Numbered from the stretch's first letter, positions 43,515 through 52,571 are shown. The stretch is 64,000 nt of DNA from JALORV01 sp963766365 (GCA_963766365.1 CAVXZK010000013.1:1-64000), one strand, 5' to 3'. The notes: a model not told the origin generated them from the letters alone. Program-made: numbers and translations.

Positions 43515-44390
43515 CTAGTGGGCCCGACGCTTCAGGTCCATCAGGCGCAGGATCATCGGCGTGAAGATCAGCTGCATCGCCAGACCCATCTTGCCGCCGG
43601 GACAGATGATCGTGTTCGGCCGCGTCATCGCCGAGTCGTGCAGCATCGACAGCAGGTAGGGAAAATCGATGCCCTTCGGGTTGGCGAAGCGGATGATGAT
43701 CGTGCTTTCGTCGGCGCTGGGGATGTCGCGGGCGATGAACGGGTTGGACGTATCGACCGTCGGCACGCGCTGGAAATTGACGTGCGTGACGCCGAACTGC
43801 GGAACGATGTGGTTCACGTAGTCGGGCATGCGACGCAGGATGGTGTCGACCACCGCCTCCTGCGAGTAGCCGCGCATCTTCTTGTCGCGGTGCAGCTTCT
43901 GGATCCATTCCAGGTTGATGATCGGTACGACGCCGACCAGCAGGTCAACATGACGTGCGACGTCGATCTTCTCATCGACGTACGCGCCGTGCAGGCCCTC
44001 ATAGAACATCAGGTCGGAACCCGGCTCGATGTCCTTCCACTCGGTGAAGTGTCCGGGCTCCACCCCGTGCTCGGCCGCTTCGCCCGCATCGTGGATGTAC
44101 TTACGCACGCGGCCACTGCCGTTCTCGCCGTAGCCCTTGAACAGCGACTCCAGTTCCTCGAGCAGATTCGAGTACGGGCCGAAGTGCGAGTAGTGCTTGT
44201 TGCCTTTCGCCTCGGCGTCCTTCATGTTGGCGCGCATTTCCATCCGGTTGTAGCGGTGGAATGAATCGCCTTCGACGATCTGTGCCTTGAAGCCTTCGCG
44301 CCGGAAGATGTGCTGGAAGCTTTGCATCACCGTGGTGGTGCCGGCGCCGGACGAACCGGTCACGGCGATGATCGGGTGCTTCTTGGACAA
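43515..44390 (-). CDS. cbbP: phosphoribulokinase
   Basis: Encodes 291 residues. It phosphorylates ribulose 5-phosphate with ATP to give the RuBisCO substrate. The P-loop is TGSSGAGTTTVM near the start. Other family stretches are VEGDSFHRYNRMEMR, the acid-rich DLMFYEGLHGAYVDEKID, and FARFANPK-like sugar-site residues in IIIRFANPKGIDFPYLLSM. It is the short bacterial class I form without the plant redox cysteines. It follows fructose-bisphosphatase by 40 bp within the rbcLS-cbbX operon. Confidence 0.95.
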   Translation of the reverse strand: MSKKHPIIAVTGSSGAGTTTVMQSFQHIFRREGFKAQIVEGDSFHRYNRMEMRANMKDAEAKGNKHYSHFGPYSNLLEELESLFKGYGENGSGRVRKYIHDAGEAAEHGVEPGHFTEWKDIEPGSDLMFYEGLHGAYVDEKIDVARHVDLLVGVVPIINLEWIQKLHRDKKMRGYSQEAVVDTILRRMPDYVNHIVPQFGVTHVNFQRVPTVDTSNPFIARDIPSADESTIIIRFANPKGIDFPYLLSMLHDSAMTRPNTIICPGGKMGLAMQLIFTPMILRLMDLKRRAH

Positions 44391-44430
44391 CTGGGTTCTC
44401 CCTCGATGACGTTATTGTTATCGACCTGGT

Positions 44431-45555
44431 TCAGGTGAGCGCCTCGGGCCGGTACAGTGACCGCTCGTTGAAGAGCGGCGAGCTGTAGGGCTTGTCCGTG
44501 CCGGCGTCGTACTCGGCGTGGTAACGCTCGATGCGCTCGACTTCGTTCTTCGAACCGAACACGAGTCCGATGCGCTGGTGCAGCGCTTCGGGCTGCACCT
44601 CGAGCACCGAGCTGCGGCCATTGCTGGCGCGGCCGCCGGCCTGCTCCATCACGAAGCCGATCGGATTCGCCTCATACAGCAGCCGCAGACGGCCCGGCTT
44701 GCTCGGGTCCTTGGTGTCGCGTGGATACATGAACACGCCGCCACGCATCAGGATGCGATGCGCCTCGGCCACCATGCTGGCAATCCAGCGCATGTTGAAG
44801 TCCTTACCGCGCGTGCCCGTCTTGCCGGCCAGGCATTCGTCGACGTAGCGCTTGATCGGCGGCTCCCAGAAGCGGCTGTTGCTGGTGTTGATCGCGAATT
44901 CCTGCGTGTCGGCCGGCACGCGGATGTCCGGGTGCGTCAGCTTGAACTCACCCAGGTTGGGGTCGAGCGTGAAGCCCGCCACGCCGCTGCCGACCGTCAG
45001 GACCAGCATCGTGGCCGGACCGTAGATCGCATAGCCCGCCGCGACCTGCGTAGTGCCCGGCTGCAGGAAGTCCGCCTCTGTTACATCGCGGCCGGAGTCG
45101 ATCACGGCCTGTGGTGCGCGCAGGATCGAGAAGATGCTGCCGACTGACACGTTGACGTCGATGTTGCTGGAGCCATCGAGCGGGTCGAACACCAGCAGGT
45201 ACCTGCCGCGTGAGTACTGCGCCGGGATCTGACAAGGGTGCTCCATCTCCTCCGAGCCCATGCCTGCCACGTGGCCCGACCACTCCGTCGTGCGGATGAA
45301 GATCTCGTTGCTGACGACGTCCAGCGGTTTCTGAACTTCGCCCTGGACGTTGATGCCGGAGTGCGACTGCGCAGCGGCCACGAGCTGTCGGCTCATCGGG
45401 TCGCCCAGTTCGCCGAAGGCCACCGCGCGCGCGATCGCCTTGGCCGCCAGCGAGACATCGAGGATCAGCGCGTTGAGCGCGCCGCTTGCCTGCGGGAAGC
45501 GGCGGCGCTGCTCGATCAGGTACTGGGTCAGCGTCCGTCGATTGGAGAGTGGCAT
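44431..45555 (-). CDS. cbbF: fructose-1,6-bisphosphatase class 1
   Basis: Encodes 374 residues. It hydrolyses fructose 1,6-bisphosphate (and possibly sedoheptulose bisphosphate) in the Calvin cycle. The metal site DPLDGSSNIDVNVSVGSIFSI and the YVDEC- and KPG-type sugar-site segments (IKRYVDECLAGKTG and SKPGRLRLLYEANPIGFVMEQAGG) are conserved. The N-terminus MPLSNRRTLTQYLIEQ is class I-like. It lies 14 bp after cbbX in the same operon, between the activase and phosphoribulokinase. Confidence 0.95.
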   Translation of the reverse strand: MPLSNRRTLTQYLIEQRRRFPQASGALNALILDVSLAAKAIARAVAFGELGDPMSRQLVAAAQSHSGINVQGEVQKPLDVVSNEIFIRTTEWSGHVAGMGSEEMEHPCQIPAQYSRGRYLLVFDPLDGSSNIDVNVSVGSIFSILRAPQAVIDSGRDVTEADFLQPGTTQVAAGYAIYGPATMLVLTVGSGVAGFTLDPNLGEFKLTHPDIRVPADTQEFAINTSNSRFWEPPIKRYVDECLAGKTGTRGKDFNMRWIASMVAEAHRILMRGGVFMYPRDTKDPSKPGRLRLLYEANPIGFVMEQAGGRASNGRSSVLEVQPEALHQRIGLVFGSKNEVERIERYHAEYDAGTDKPYSSPLFNERSLYRPEALT

Positions 45556-45569
45556 GGCGGTTCCGTCGG

Positions 45570-46463
45570 TTAGGCAGCAGCAGACGCCTGGAACACCCGG
45601 CTTGCGAGGATGTCCTCAGCCGCGATGGTGGTCAGGTCGGACTCGGTGAGGGCGCGATTGCGCTCCGCGAACAGTCGCGAGGCAGCGCGCAAGCGCGCAC
45701 GTTCCAGCGCGTTGCGCACGCTGCGCGCATTGGCAAAGTGCGGCTGCTGCATGCGGCGCGCGAGGTACTGCTCGAAGGCCGCGCGCGCGTCGTCGCCAAA
45801 GTGGTAGTGCTGGGTGGCGAGCATCTTCTCGGCGATCTGCATCAGCTCGCCCTCGCTGTAGTCGGGGAAGTCGATGTGATGCGCGATACGCGAACTCATA
45901 CCGGGATTGGACTTGAAGAAGGTGTCCATCCGGTCCTTGTAGCCGGCGAGGATCACGACCAGGTCGTCGCGGTTGTTCTCCATCACCTGCAGCAGGATCT
46001 CGATTGCCTCCTGCCCATAGTCGCGCTCGTTCTCCGGGCGATACAGGTAGTACGCCTCGTCGATGAAGAGCACGCCACCCATGGCCTTCTTCAGCACGTC
46101 CTTGGTCTTGGGCGCGGTGTGGCCGATGTACTGGCCGACGAGGTCGTCGCGGGTGACGCTGACCACATGGCCCTTGCGCACGTAGCCCAGGCGATGAAGG
46201 ATCTGCGCCATCTTCAGCGCGACCGTCGTCTTGCCGGTACCGGGGTTTCCGGTGAAGCTCATGTGCAAGGACGGGGTGGCGGCTTCCAGCCCGAGCTGGC
46301 TGCGCGCCTTCGACACGACGAGAAAGGCGGCGATGTCCTCGATGCGCTTCTTCACCGGCGCGAGTCCGACGAGCTCGCGATCGAGTTCCTGCAGCACCTC
46401 CTGCACGTTGGTGTCGCGCAGGATCGCCTGCAGGTCGACGGTCGGCGCGCCGGGAGCGTCCAT
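45570..46463 (-). CDS. cbbX: red-type RuBisCO activase CbbX
   Basis: Encodes 297 residues. It is an AAA+ chaperone that removes tight-binding sugar phosphates from red-type RuBisCO. Walker A is GNPGTGKTTVALKM, Walker B is GVLFIDEAYYLY, and pore-loop/sensor regions follow (YIGHTAPKTKDVLKKA and MSSRIAHHIDFPDY). The N-terminal VLQELDRELVGLAPVKKRI is typical. It lies 12 bp after rbcS, so the activase is co-expressed with both subunits, and its presence agrees with the form IC large subunit. Confidence 0.95.
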   Translation of the reverse strand: MDAPGAPTVDLQAILRDTNVQEVLQELDRELVGLAPVKKRIEDIAAFLVVSKARSQLGLEAATPSLHMSFTGNPGTGKTTVALKMAQILHRLGYVRKGHVVSVTRDDLVGQYIGHTAPKTKDVLKKAMGGVLFIDEAYYLYRPENERDYGQEAIEILLQVMENNRDDLVVILAGYKDRMDTFFKSNPGMSSRIAHHIDFPDYSEGELMQIAEKMLATQHYHFGDDARAAFEQYLARRMQQPHFANARSVRNALERARLRAASRLFAERNRALTESDLTTIAAEDILASRVFQASAAA

Positions 46464-46475
46464 CGCCTCGCTCGT

Positions 46476-46895
46476 CTACTCGTAGCGCGATCCGGCGGGC
46501 TTGGCGGCCGAATAGGCTCGCGCCGTGTAGCGCACCCTCCGGCCCGCCGCTTCCTGCCGCTCGAGTCCGAAGCCCGGCTCGTCCTTCGGGCGGTTGACGA
46601 TGAACGACAGGCACATCGATTCGACACCGCGCGTGTTGTCGAACGCGTTGACCTTGATGTAGTGGTTCGGGTGCGCCTTACGGCAGGCCTTGACCTCGAA
46701 CAGCACCGCGGCGCCGTCCTTGATCGTGAACATCGGCAGGCCCCACATGTCCCAGTAGACGTTGCGCGGGTGCGGATCGTCGGTGTACTCGACCGACAGT
46801 GCCCAACCTTTTGAAAGCGCGTAGTCGACCTGCGCGCGGATTTCGTCGTCAGTCAGGTCGGGCAGAAACGAAAAGGTGCCTTGCGTGATGCGCAT
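46476..46895 (-). CDS. rbcS: RuBisCO small subunit (red-type, form IC)
   Basis: Encodes 139 residues. The start MRITQGTFSFLPDLTDDEI and the central VYWDMWGLPMF and ARKAHPNHYIKVNAFD-type segment (CRKAHPNHYIKV) are diagnostic. The C-terminal extension of roughly 30 residues (EAAGRRVRYTARAYSA) is the hairpin tail found in red-type small subunits. It assembles with RbcL into an L8S8 enzyme. It lies 14 bp downstream of rbcL. Confidence 0.95.
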   Translation of the reverse strand: MRITQGTFSFLPDLTDDEIRAQVDYALSKGWALSVEYTDDPHPRNVYWDMWGLPMFTIKDGAAVLFEVKACRKAHPNHYIKVNAFDNTRGVESMCLSFIVNRPKDEPGFGLERQEAAGRRVRYTARAYSAAKPAGSRYE

Positions 46896-46909
46896 GTTGA
46901 TCTCCGTGC

Positions 46910-48373
46910 TCAGCTGGCGGTCGGGGTGACGGCGAAATCAGGCGTGTCGGTCGACGTGTAGTTGAAGCTCACGTCTTTCCACGTCTCGAGTGCCTGCTTC
47001 AGCGGCATGCACCACTTGGCGGCGGCGTCGAGGATCTCCGGGCCTTCGTTTGCGATGTCGCGGCCCTCGTTGCGTGCCTTGACCATCGCCTCGAGCGCGA
47101 CGCGGTTGGCGATCGCGCCCGCCTGGATGCCGGCCGGATGCCCGATCGTGCCACCGCCAAATTGCAGCACCACATCGTCACCGAAGAGGTCAAGCAACTG
47201 GTGCATCTGGCCAGCGTGGATGCCTCCGGAAGCGACCGGCATCACCTTCTTGAGATCCACCCAGTCCTGGTCGAAGAAGAGACCCCGCTGCAGATCGGTC
47301 TTCGTGTAGGTGTCGCGGCAGACGTTGTAATAGCCCTGCACCGTCATCGGGTCGCCTTCCAGCTTGCCGACCGCGGTGCCGGCGTGCAGGTGGTCCACGC
47401 CCGCGAGGCGCAGCCACTTGGCGATCACGCGGAAGCTGACGCCGTGGTTCTTCTGGCGCGTATACGTGCCATGGCCGGCGCGGTGCATGTGCAGGATCAT
47501 GTCGTTCTTGCGGCACCAGTTCGAGATCGACTGGATCGCGGTCCAGCCGATCACGAGATCGATCATGAGGATGTTCGAGCCCAGTTCCTTCGCGAACTCC
47601 GCGCGCTCGTACATGTCTTCCATCGTCGCCGCGGTGATGTTGAGGTAGTGCCCCTTGATCTCGCCGGAGTTCGCCTGCGAGCGGTTGACTGCCTCCATGC
47701 AGAACAGGAACCGATCGCGCCAGTGCATGAAGGGTTGCGAATTGATGTTCTCGTCATCCTTCGTGAAGTCGAGGCCACCGGTCAGCGCCTCGTAGACGAC
47801 GCGACCGTAGTTCTTGCCGGACAGGCCCAGCTTGGGCTTCATCGTTGCGCCCAGCAGCGGCCGGCCGTACTTATCGAGGCGCTCGCGCTCGACGATGATC
47901 CCGGTCGGCGGCCCCTTGAAAGTCTTCACATACGCCGCCGGAATGCGGATGTCCTCGAGCCGCGCCGCCTTCAGCGGCTTGAAGCTGAACACGTTGCCGA
48001 TCAGGCTTGCCGTCATGTTGGCGATCGAGCCCTCTTCGAACAGGATCAGGTCGTACGCGATGTAGACGAAGTACTGGCCCGGCTGGTTCGGCACCGGGTC
48101 GACGCGGTAGGCCTTCGCCTGGTACGAGTCGTGCGCCGTCAGGAGGTCCGTCCAGACCACCGTCCAGGTCGCGGTTGACGACTCACCGGCGACGGCAGCG
48201 GCGGCCTCTTCAGGATCCACTCCCTCCTGCGGAGTGATGCGGAACAGGCAGACGACATCGGTGTCCTTCGGCTCGTAGTCGGGCCGCCAGTAACCCATCT
48301 GCTTGTACTTGAGGACGCCACCCTTGTAGCGCTCCTTGACGTCTGTGATGTGCCCTTCGACTGGCTTGTTCAT
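46910..48373 (-). CDS. rbcL: RuBisCO large subunit (form IC, red-type)
   Basis: Encodes 487 residues. It fixes CO2 onto ribulose bisphosphate. The active-site lysine to be carbamylated is in the GLDFTKDDENINSQPFMHW loop. Other catalytic stretches are LLGATMKPKLGLSGKNYGR, MILHMHRAGHG, LHAGTAVGKLEGD (loop 6) and MPVASGGIHAGQ. MHWRDRF replaces the MRWRDRF seen in some homologues, a tolerated variation. The gene heads the operon and is divergent from cbbR across 120 bp. Confidence 0.97.
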   Translation of the reverse strand: MNKPVEGHITDVKERYKGGVLKYKQMGYWRPDYEPKDTDVVCLFRITPQEGVDPEEAAAAVAGESSTATWTVVWTDLLTAHDSYQAKAYRVDPVPNQPGQYFVYIAYDLILFEEGSIANMTASLIGNVFSFKPLKAARLEDIRIPAAYVKTFKGPPTGIIVERERLDKYGRPLLGATMKPKLGLSGKNYGRVVYEALTGGLDFTKDDENINSQPFMHWRDRFLFCMEAVNRSQANSGEIKGHYLNITAATMEDMYERAEFAKELGSNILMIDLVIGWTAIQSISNWCRKNDMILHMHRAGHGTYTRQKNHGVSFRVIAKWLRLAGVDHLHAGTAVGKLEGDPMTVQGYYNVCRDTYTKTDLQRGLFFDQDWVDLKKVMPVASGGIHAGQMHQLLDLFGDDVVLQFGGGTIGHPAGIQAGAIANRVALEAMVKARNEGRDIANEGPEILDAAAKWCMPLKQALETWKDVSFNYTSTDTPDFAVTPTAS

Positions 48374-48398
48374 GGCCCTCGCCCCCCTGGGTTTTGCG

Positions 48399-48413
48399 AC
48401 GCCGCAACGGCGT
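48399..48413 (-). other. short hairpin in the rbcL leader
   Basis: ACGCCG and CGGCGT arms flank a three-base loop, located 26 bp before the rbcL start. It would fold in the 5' leader of the Calvin-cycle mRNA. It may affect message stability or translation; there is no T-run, so it is not a classic terminator. Confidence 0.35.
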
Positions 48414-48465
48414 TCACTCGATACGGTGCACTGTAGGCATCCGCACTCCTAAGGTACAGTCACAA

Positions 48466-48479
48466 TTACTGAGCACTAA
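48466..48479 (+). promoter_or_regulatory. candidate CbbR binding site in the cbbR-rbcL intergenic region
   Basis: TTACTGAGCACTAA has the LysR-type T-N11-A and TNA-N8-TNA layout, with matching inverted ends (10 of 14 positions symmetric). It sits 15 bp before the cbbR start and about 93 bp before rbcL, the usual place for autoregulation plus activation of cbb genes. A second half-site pair was not clear to me. Confidence 0.5.
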
Positions 48480-48493
48480 GTTAAGGAGTTCTT

Positions 48494-49444
48494 ATGAAAG
48501 GAGTCACGCTGCGCCAGCTGCGGGTGTTTTCGGCGGTCGCGCGCCACATGAGCTTCGGCAAGGCCGCCGAGGAGCTGCATCTGACCCCGCCCGCGGTTTC
48601 CATGCAGATCAAGGAGTTGGAGGGGCAGGTCGGGCTGCCGCTGTTCGATCGGGGCGGCCGGAGCGTCGCCTTGACCGTCACCGGCGAGTACCTGCTGGTC
48701 TACGTGCGAAAGATCCTGGCCACATTGAAGGACGCCGAGGACGCGGTGGCGCGGTTGAGTGGACTGCAGACCGGCCGCCTGACCATCGGCATGGTAAGTA
48801 CAGCTAAGTACTTCGTACCTCGCCTAATGGCACGTTTCCGCGCTGAACATCCAGGAATAGAGGTGCGACTCGCGATCGGCGGCAACCGCGAGCAACTGGT
48901 CGCGCTGTTGCAGGCCAACGAGGTCGACCTCGCGATCATGGGCCGCCCGCCGCGTGAGCTGGCGACGCGGGCCGAGCCGTTTGCCGGTCATCCTCATGTA
49001 ATCGTGACGCCACCCGATCACCCGCTGGTGAAAGCTGGTCACGCGCCGGCGGCCGCGCTCGCTGACTACGAGTTCCTGATCCGCGAGGAGGGGTCGGGCA
49101 CACGGGCCGCGATGGAGAAATTCTTCGCCGATCACCGGCTGGAACCCCGCGTGGCCATGGAGATGACCAGCAACGAGACGATCAAGCAGGCGGTGATGGC
49201 CGGAATGGGCATTTCGTTCCTGTCGCTGCATACCATCGGCCTCGAGCTAAAAGCCGGGCTGATCGCGGTACCCGACATCGAGGACCTGCCGCTCGCCAAG
49301 CGCTGGTACATCGTGAACACGCTCGCGAAGACGCTGTCACCTGCGGCCGAGGCGTTCCGGTACTTCATGCTGGAGGAGGCGGAGCGCTTTCTGGCCAAGG
49401 AATACGGCGCGCCGAGCACCGTTACTGCGCGCGAGCCTGCGTAG
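48494..49444 (+). CDS. cbbR: LysR-type regulator of the Calvin-cycle operon (CbbR)
   Basis: Encodes 316 residues after a strong AAGGAG ribosome-binding site. The N-terminal helix-turn-helix MKGVTLRQLRVFSAVARHMSFGKAAEELHLTPPAVSMQIKELEGQ (in part) is CbbR-like. The effector domain follows, with VSTAKYFVPRLMARFRAEHP. CbbR senses metabolites such as RuBP, ATP or NADPH and activates cbb genes. It is divergent from rbcL, the standard arrangement, so local function is well supported. Confidence 0.95.
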   Translation: MKGVTLRQLRVFSAVARHMSFGKAAEELHLTPPAVSMQIKELEGQVGLPLFDRGGRSVALTVTGEYLLVYVRKILATLKDAEDAVARLSGLQTGRLTIGMVSTAKYFVPRLMARFRAEHPGIEVRLAIGGNREQLVALLQANEVDLAIMGRPPRELATRAEPFAGHPHVIVTPPDHPLVKAGHAPAAALADYEFLIREEGSGTRAAMEKFFADHRLEPRVAMEMTSNETIKQAVMAGMGISFLSLHTIGLELKAGLIAVPDIEDLPLAKRWYIVNTLAKTLSPAAEAFRYFMLEEAERFLAKEYGAPSTVTAREPA

Positions 49445-49486
49445 TTCGCACCGGCCGGCCGGCGGCCTCGCGTATCTTCCCGCGCG

Positions 49487-50392
49487 ATGACTGCGCCGAC
49501 GTCCCGCTTTACGGCTTTCCTGCTGCTGACCGGCTCGATGGCGCTGGTCGGCACCTACGTTGCGCTGTCGAAGCCGTTGACCGCCGCCATTCCGGTACTC
49601 GCGCTGGCGTTTCTGAGGTTCGCGATCGCCGCCGTCGCGATGGTTCCATGGACGCGCGCCGCGGCATCCGAGCCGCCCTTGAGCCGGATCGAGCATCGGC
49701 TGTTCTTCGTGATGTCCTTCTTCGGCAACTTCCTGTTCTCGATCTGCATGCTCTACGGCGTGTCGATGACGACCGCGACGGCGGCGGGGGTCATACTCGC
49801 GACCCTGCCCGCGGTTGTCGCCCTGCTGTCCTGGCTTTTTCTGCGCGAGCGGCTGACGCGGCGTGTCATGTTCGCCGTGGCCCTTGCCGTTGGCGGCATC
49901 GCGCTGCTGCAATTGGCGCGCCATGACGCTACCTCCACACGCGCCGCCGCCTGGATCGGCAACCTGCTGATGTTTGGTGCGGTGGTCTGCGAAGCGATCT
50001 ACGTGATCATTGCGAAGCGGCTGTCCGCCACGCGCACTCCCTTGCGCGTTTCGGCACTCATCAATCTGTGGGGGCTCGTGCTCATCACCCCATTCGGCCT
50101 CTGGCAGCTGGCGCGCTTTGACCTCGGTTCCGTGACTCCCTCGCTGTGGACGCTGCTGGTCTTCTATTCGCTCGCAGCGAGCCTGTTCGCCGTCTGGATG
50201 TGGGTCGCCGGCCTGAAGCACGTGCCGGCCAATCAGGCTGGCGTGTTCACCGTGGCGCTGCCGGTAGCAGCGACCGCCGTCGGAACAGCCGTGCTGGGTG
50301 AATCGTTCACGGTGCTCCATGCCCTCTCGCTGGCGCTGGCGAGCGCCGGCGTCGTGCTGATTGCTACAGCGCCCACGCGCAGGGTCGCGTGA
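49487..50392 (+). CDS. EamA/DMT superfamily transporter
   Basis: Encodes 301 residues with about ten transmembrane helices in two EamA repeats. The first begins LLLTGSMALVGTYVALSK and has VILATLPAVVALLSWLFLRERL. The second has WIGNLLMFGAVVCEAIYVIIAKRL and VALPVAATAVGTAVLGESF. The C-terminal helix of each repeat shows the family LxxxP and E-R/S-F patterns. DMT transporters export metabolites or amino acids; the substrate is not deducible. It lies 42 bp after cbbR on the same strand, but a link with carbon fixation is not established. Confidence 0.87.
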   Translation: MTAPTSRFTAFLLLTGSMALVGTYVALSKPLTAAIPVLALAFLRFAIAAVAMVPWTRAAASEPPLSRIEHRLFFVMSFFGNFLFSICMLYGVSMTTATAAGVILATLPAVVALLSWLFLRERLTRRVMFAVALAVGGIALLQLARHDATSTRAAAWIGNLLMFGAVVCEAIYVIIAKRLSATRTPLRVSALINLWGLVLITPFGLWQLARFDLGSVTPSLWTLLVFYSLAASLFAVWMWVAGLKHVPANQAGVFTVALPVAATAVGTAVLGESFTVLHALSLALASAGVVLIATAPTRRVA

Positions 50393-50528
50393 GGCAGGTC
50401 ATCGCGCATTCGCGCCACTCAACCCCAGCGCCCGACCAAACGCCTTCCCTCACCCGCGTGATCGCGCAGAATTGCGATCCCGACCAGCGGCGACGCATTC
50501 AACCAATCTCCTTCCGTATCGTTGCAGC

Positions 50529-51059
50529 ATGACGTCGGACCAACTGCGAATCGCCGAAAGCCTGCCGGCGCAGGTGCGCATTGCCCTCACCGTGCTGGCG
50601 ATCAATGCCAAGTCACGGCTGGCGGAGCAGCGCCGGCCCCGCGCCGAACGCCGACCGCCGCTGGTCGCCGTGCTGGTGAGCCCGTATGCGGTTGCGCGCG
50701 GCGCGGCGATGGCGGTCATGGCGCGTCATCTCAACGCGCCGGTGCAGCGGGTCGACTGGACGCGCCTGCTCTCGCCTTACCCGCACGAAGCGGAATTGAA
50801 TGTCGAGCGGCTGTTCGATGCAGCCGAGCATGCCGGCGTGCTGCTGCTATTCGACGAAGCCGATGCGCTGTTCGGCCCGCATGGCCGGCCGATCGATCTT
50901 GCCGACAGTGCGCATGAAGCGTGCACCGATGCGCTGCTGGCACGCATGGCGCGGTTCGACGGCCCAGTTTGCTTCACCGCCAGCCACCGCCGCCATCTGC
51001 ACCCGCGCGTGCTGTCGGCGGCAGACGCGGTCATCGACCTGACCAGCGAATCAGGCTGA
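50529..51059 (+). CDS. AAA+-like ATPase domain protein with a degenerate Walker A
   Basis: Encodes 176 residues. A clear Walker B with AAA-family context is present: LLLFDEADALFGPHGRPID, then DALLARMARFDGPVCFTASHRRHLHPR (sensor 1 and Arg-finger-like region). The expected Walker A (GxxGxGKT) is missing: the corresponding strand reads VAVLVSPYAVARGAAMAVMARHL. It looks like the central part of an AAA+ protein such as FtsH/CbbX-type ATPases, but it probably does not bind ATP normally. It has no signal peptide. Its end overlaps the convergent UbiB-like gene by 9 bp. Confidence 0.6.
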   Translation: MTSDQLRIAESLPAQVRIALTVLAINAKSRLAEQRRPRAERRPPLVAVLVSPYAVARGAAMAVMARHLNAPVQRVDWTRLLSPYPHEAELNVERLFDAAEHAGVLLLFDEADALFGPHGRPIDLADSAHEACTDALLARMARFDGPVCFTASHRRHLHPRVLSAADAVIDLTSESG

Positions 51060-52391
51060 TTTCAACGCCACGTCGGGCTCGAGATACGGCCGGAGGATGC
51101 GTCCGGTCGCGACGCGCGCGCCAAGCCGTGCCAGCAACAGGTACACGCCGACCAGCTTGCGGTGCAGGAACATCGTGTCCGAGGGCGGCATGCGCAGCAG
51201 TCCGCGCTTGAACGCCAGGTCGATGCCCAGCTCGCGCGCGCGCTTCGGCAGATCCGATCCACCGTAGTCATACGGCCCCTTCGTGCGGAGTGGCTCGCAC
51301 ACGAGTTCGAGGACATCCAGCGCGGCCTGCACCACGTCCCCGGAGGCGTCCTCGCCGATATAGCCGATGTTGCGCGCCCCTTCTTCGATACCGCGCCGAT
51401 CACCGTGGACAATCGCGCGGGTGATGCGCCGGAACCGCTCCGAGAACTCCGGGGTGAACTCCTGGGTCGCACCGAAATCGAGCAGCACGAGCCGTCCCGA
51501 GTCCGGCTGGTACAGGTAGTTGGCGAAGTTCGGGTCAGTCTGCATGACCCGGAACTCGAAGAGTTCGCGGAACATCAGCTTCTGCAGCAGGGCGCCGACC
51601 GCATCGCGCGCCTTCTGCGGCGCGTCGTCGACCAGGGATTCGAGCGACACGCCGTTCATGTAGTCCATCGCCATCACGCGCGCCGTCGTGTAATCCCAAT
51701 GCACTCGCGGCACCACGATCTGAGGCTCGTCGGCGACCAGGCGCGCGTACTGCTCGAGAAACTGCGCTTCGGCCAGGTAGTCGGATTCCTGCGTCAGCTG
51801 CCGCTTGGCCTCGCGCGCGATGTCGTTGGCATCCAGCCCCAGTGGCAGCAATCGCGCGATCCGCAGCAGCGTTGCGACGTTGTCGACATCGCTGGCAATC
51901 GACTTGGCGACGCCCGGGTACTGCACTTTGAGTGCGAGATCACGGCCGTCGCGGGTACGTACGCGATGCACCTGTCCGATCGACGCGGCGGCGATCGGCG
52001 TTTCGCTGAATTCGGCAAAGCGCCCTTCCCATCCGGCGCCGTAGGCACGTCCCATGGCGCGTCGCAACTGCTCCGCCGGCATCGGCGCTGCCTGCGAGCG
52101 CAATGTCTCGAGGGCCACCGCCAGCTCAGGGGGCAGCAGTCCTTCGCTCTCGAGCGAGATCAGCTGTCCGAGCTTCATCGCTGCTCCGCGCAGGTTCGCC
52201 AGTCGTTCGGCGAGGCGTCGCGCCGTGGCCACCGAAAAGCGTGGCATCGACGCGTCCGCGCCTTGTCCGAGCCGCCGCAGTCCCTGGACCGCGCCACCGA
52301 CCGCCAGTTCGCCCGCAGCAAGACCGAGACGGGCGAGGCGGCCGAGCCGGCTCTGCGGCACGCGCGACGCGGCGGGTGGCTTCCGGCTCAT
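51051..52391 (-). CDS. ABC1/UbiB-family atypical kinase-like protein
   Basis: Encodes 446 residues. Signature stretches are the KxGQ motif AAMKLGQLISLESEGLLP, the Ala-rich and lysine strand ASIGQVHRVRTRDGRDLALKVQYPG, the QTDPNFANYLYQ catalytic segment and LLDFGATQEF (the DFG equivalent). The family (ABC1/ADCK/UbiB) supports ubiquinone biosynthesis or lipid metabolism by ATPase activity. The N-terminus is basic, with no UbiB C-terminal transmembrane helices seen, so it is not a typical ubiB. It diverges from urtA and converges with the AAA-like gene. Confidence 0.85.
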   Translation of the reverse strand: MSRKPPAASRVPQSRLGRLARLGLAAGELAVGGAVQGLRRLGQGADASMPRFSVATARRLAERLANLRGAAMKLGQLISLESEGLLPPELAVALETLRSQAAPMPAEQLRRAMGRAYGAGWEGRFAEFSETPIAAASIGQVHRVRTRDGRDLALKVQYPGVAKSIASDVDNVATLLRIARLLPLGLDANDIAREAKRQLTQESDYLAEAQFLEQYARLVADEPQIVVPRVHWDYTTARVMAMDYMNGVSLESLVDDAPQKARDAVGALLQKLMFRELFEFRVMQTDPNFANYLYQPDSGRLVLLDFGATQEFTPEFSERFRRITRAIVHGDRRGIEEGARNIGYIGEDASGDVVQAALDVLELVCEPLRTKGPYDYGGSDLPKRARELGIDLAFKRGLLRMPPSDTMFLHRKLVGVYLLLARLGARVATGRILRPYLEPDVALKSA

Positions 52392-52508
52392 CGGAATGCG
52401 GGGCCGGCGGCCTGCCTGCGCACCATGTAAGGGCGCCGAATCGCTCTTGCAGGTGCATTCCACCCGCGCATGGTGCGAGCGACACGCCCCGGAGTCCCAA
52501 AGGGGCGA

Positions 52509-52524
52509 TGGCACAGAACTTGTA
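52509..52524 (+). promoter_or_regulatory. candidate sigma-54 promoter of the urea transporter operon
   Basis: TGGCAC-N5-TTGT closely matches the -24/-12 consensus TGGCAC-N5-TTGC, with the invariant GG present and the -12 GC changed to GT. It lies 48 bp before the urtA start. GGTGC half-sites upstream at 52452-52456 and 52472-52476, and GCACC at 52420-52424, could be NtrC elements. Sigma-54/NtrC control of urt genes is known in nitrogen-regulated bacteria. No transcript start is proven. Confidence 0.6.
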
Positions 52525-52571
52525 GTGCAGTGCAGCGCGGCGAATAGGCGCTGCTGCTACTGGAGAGAGGA

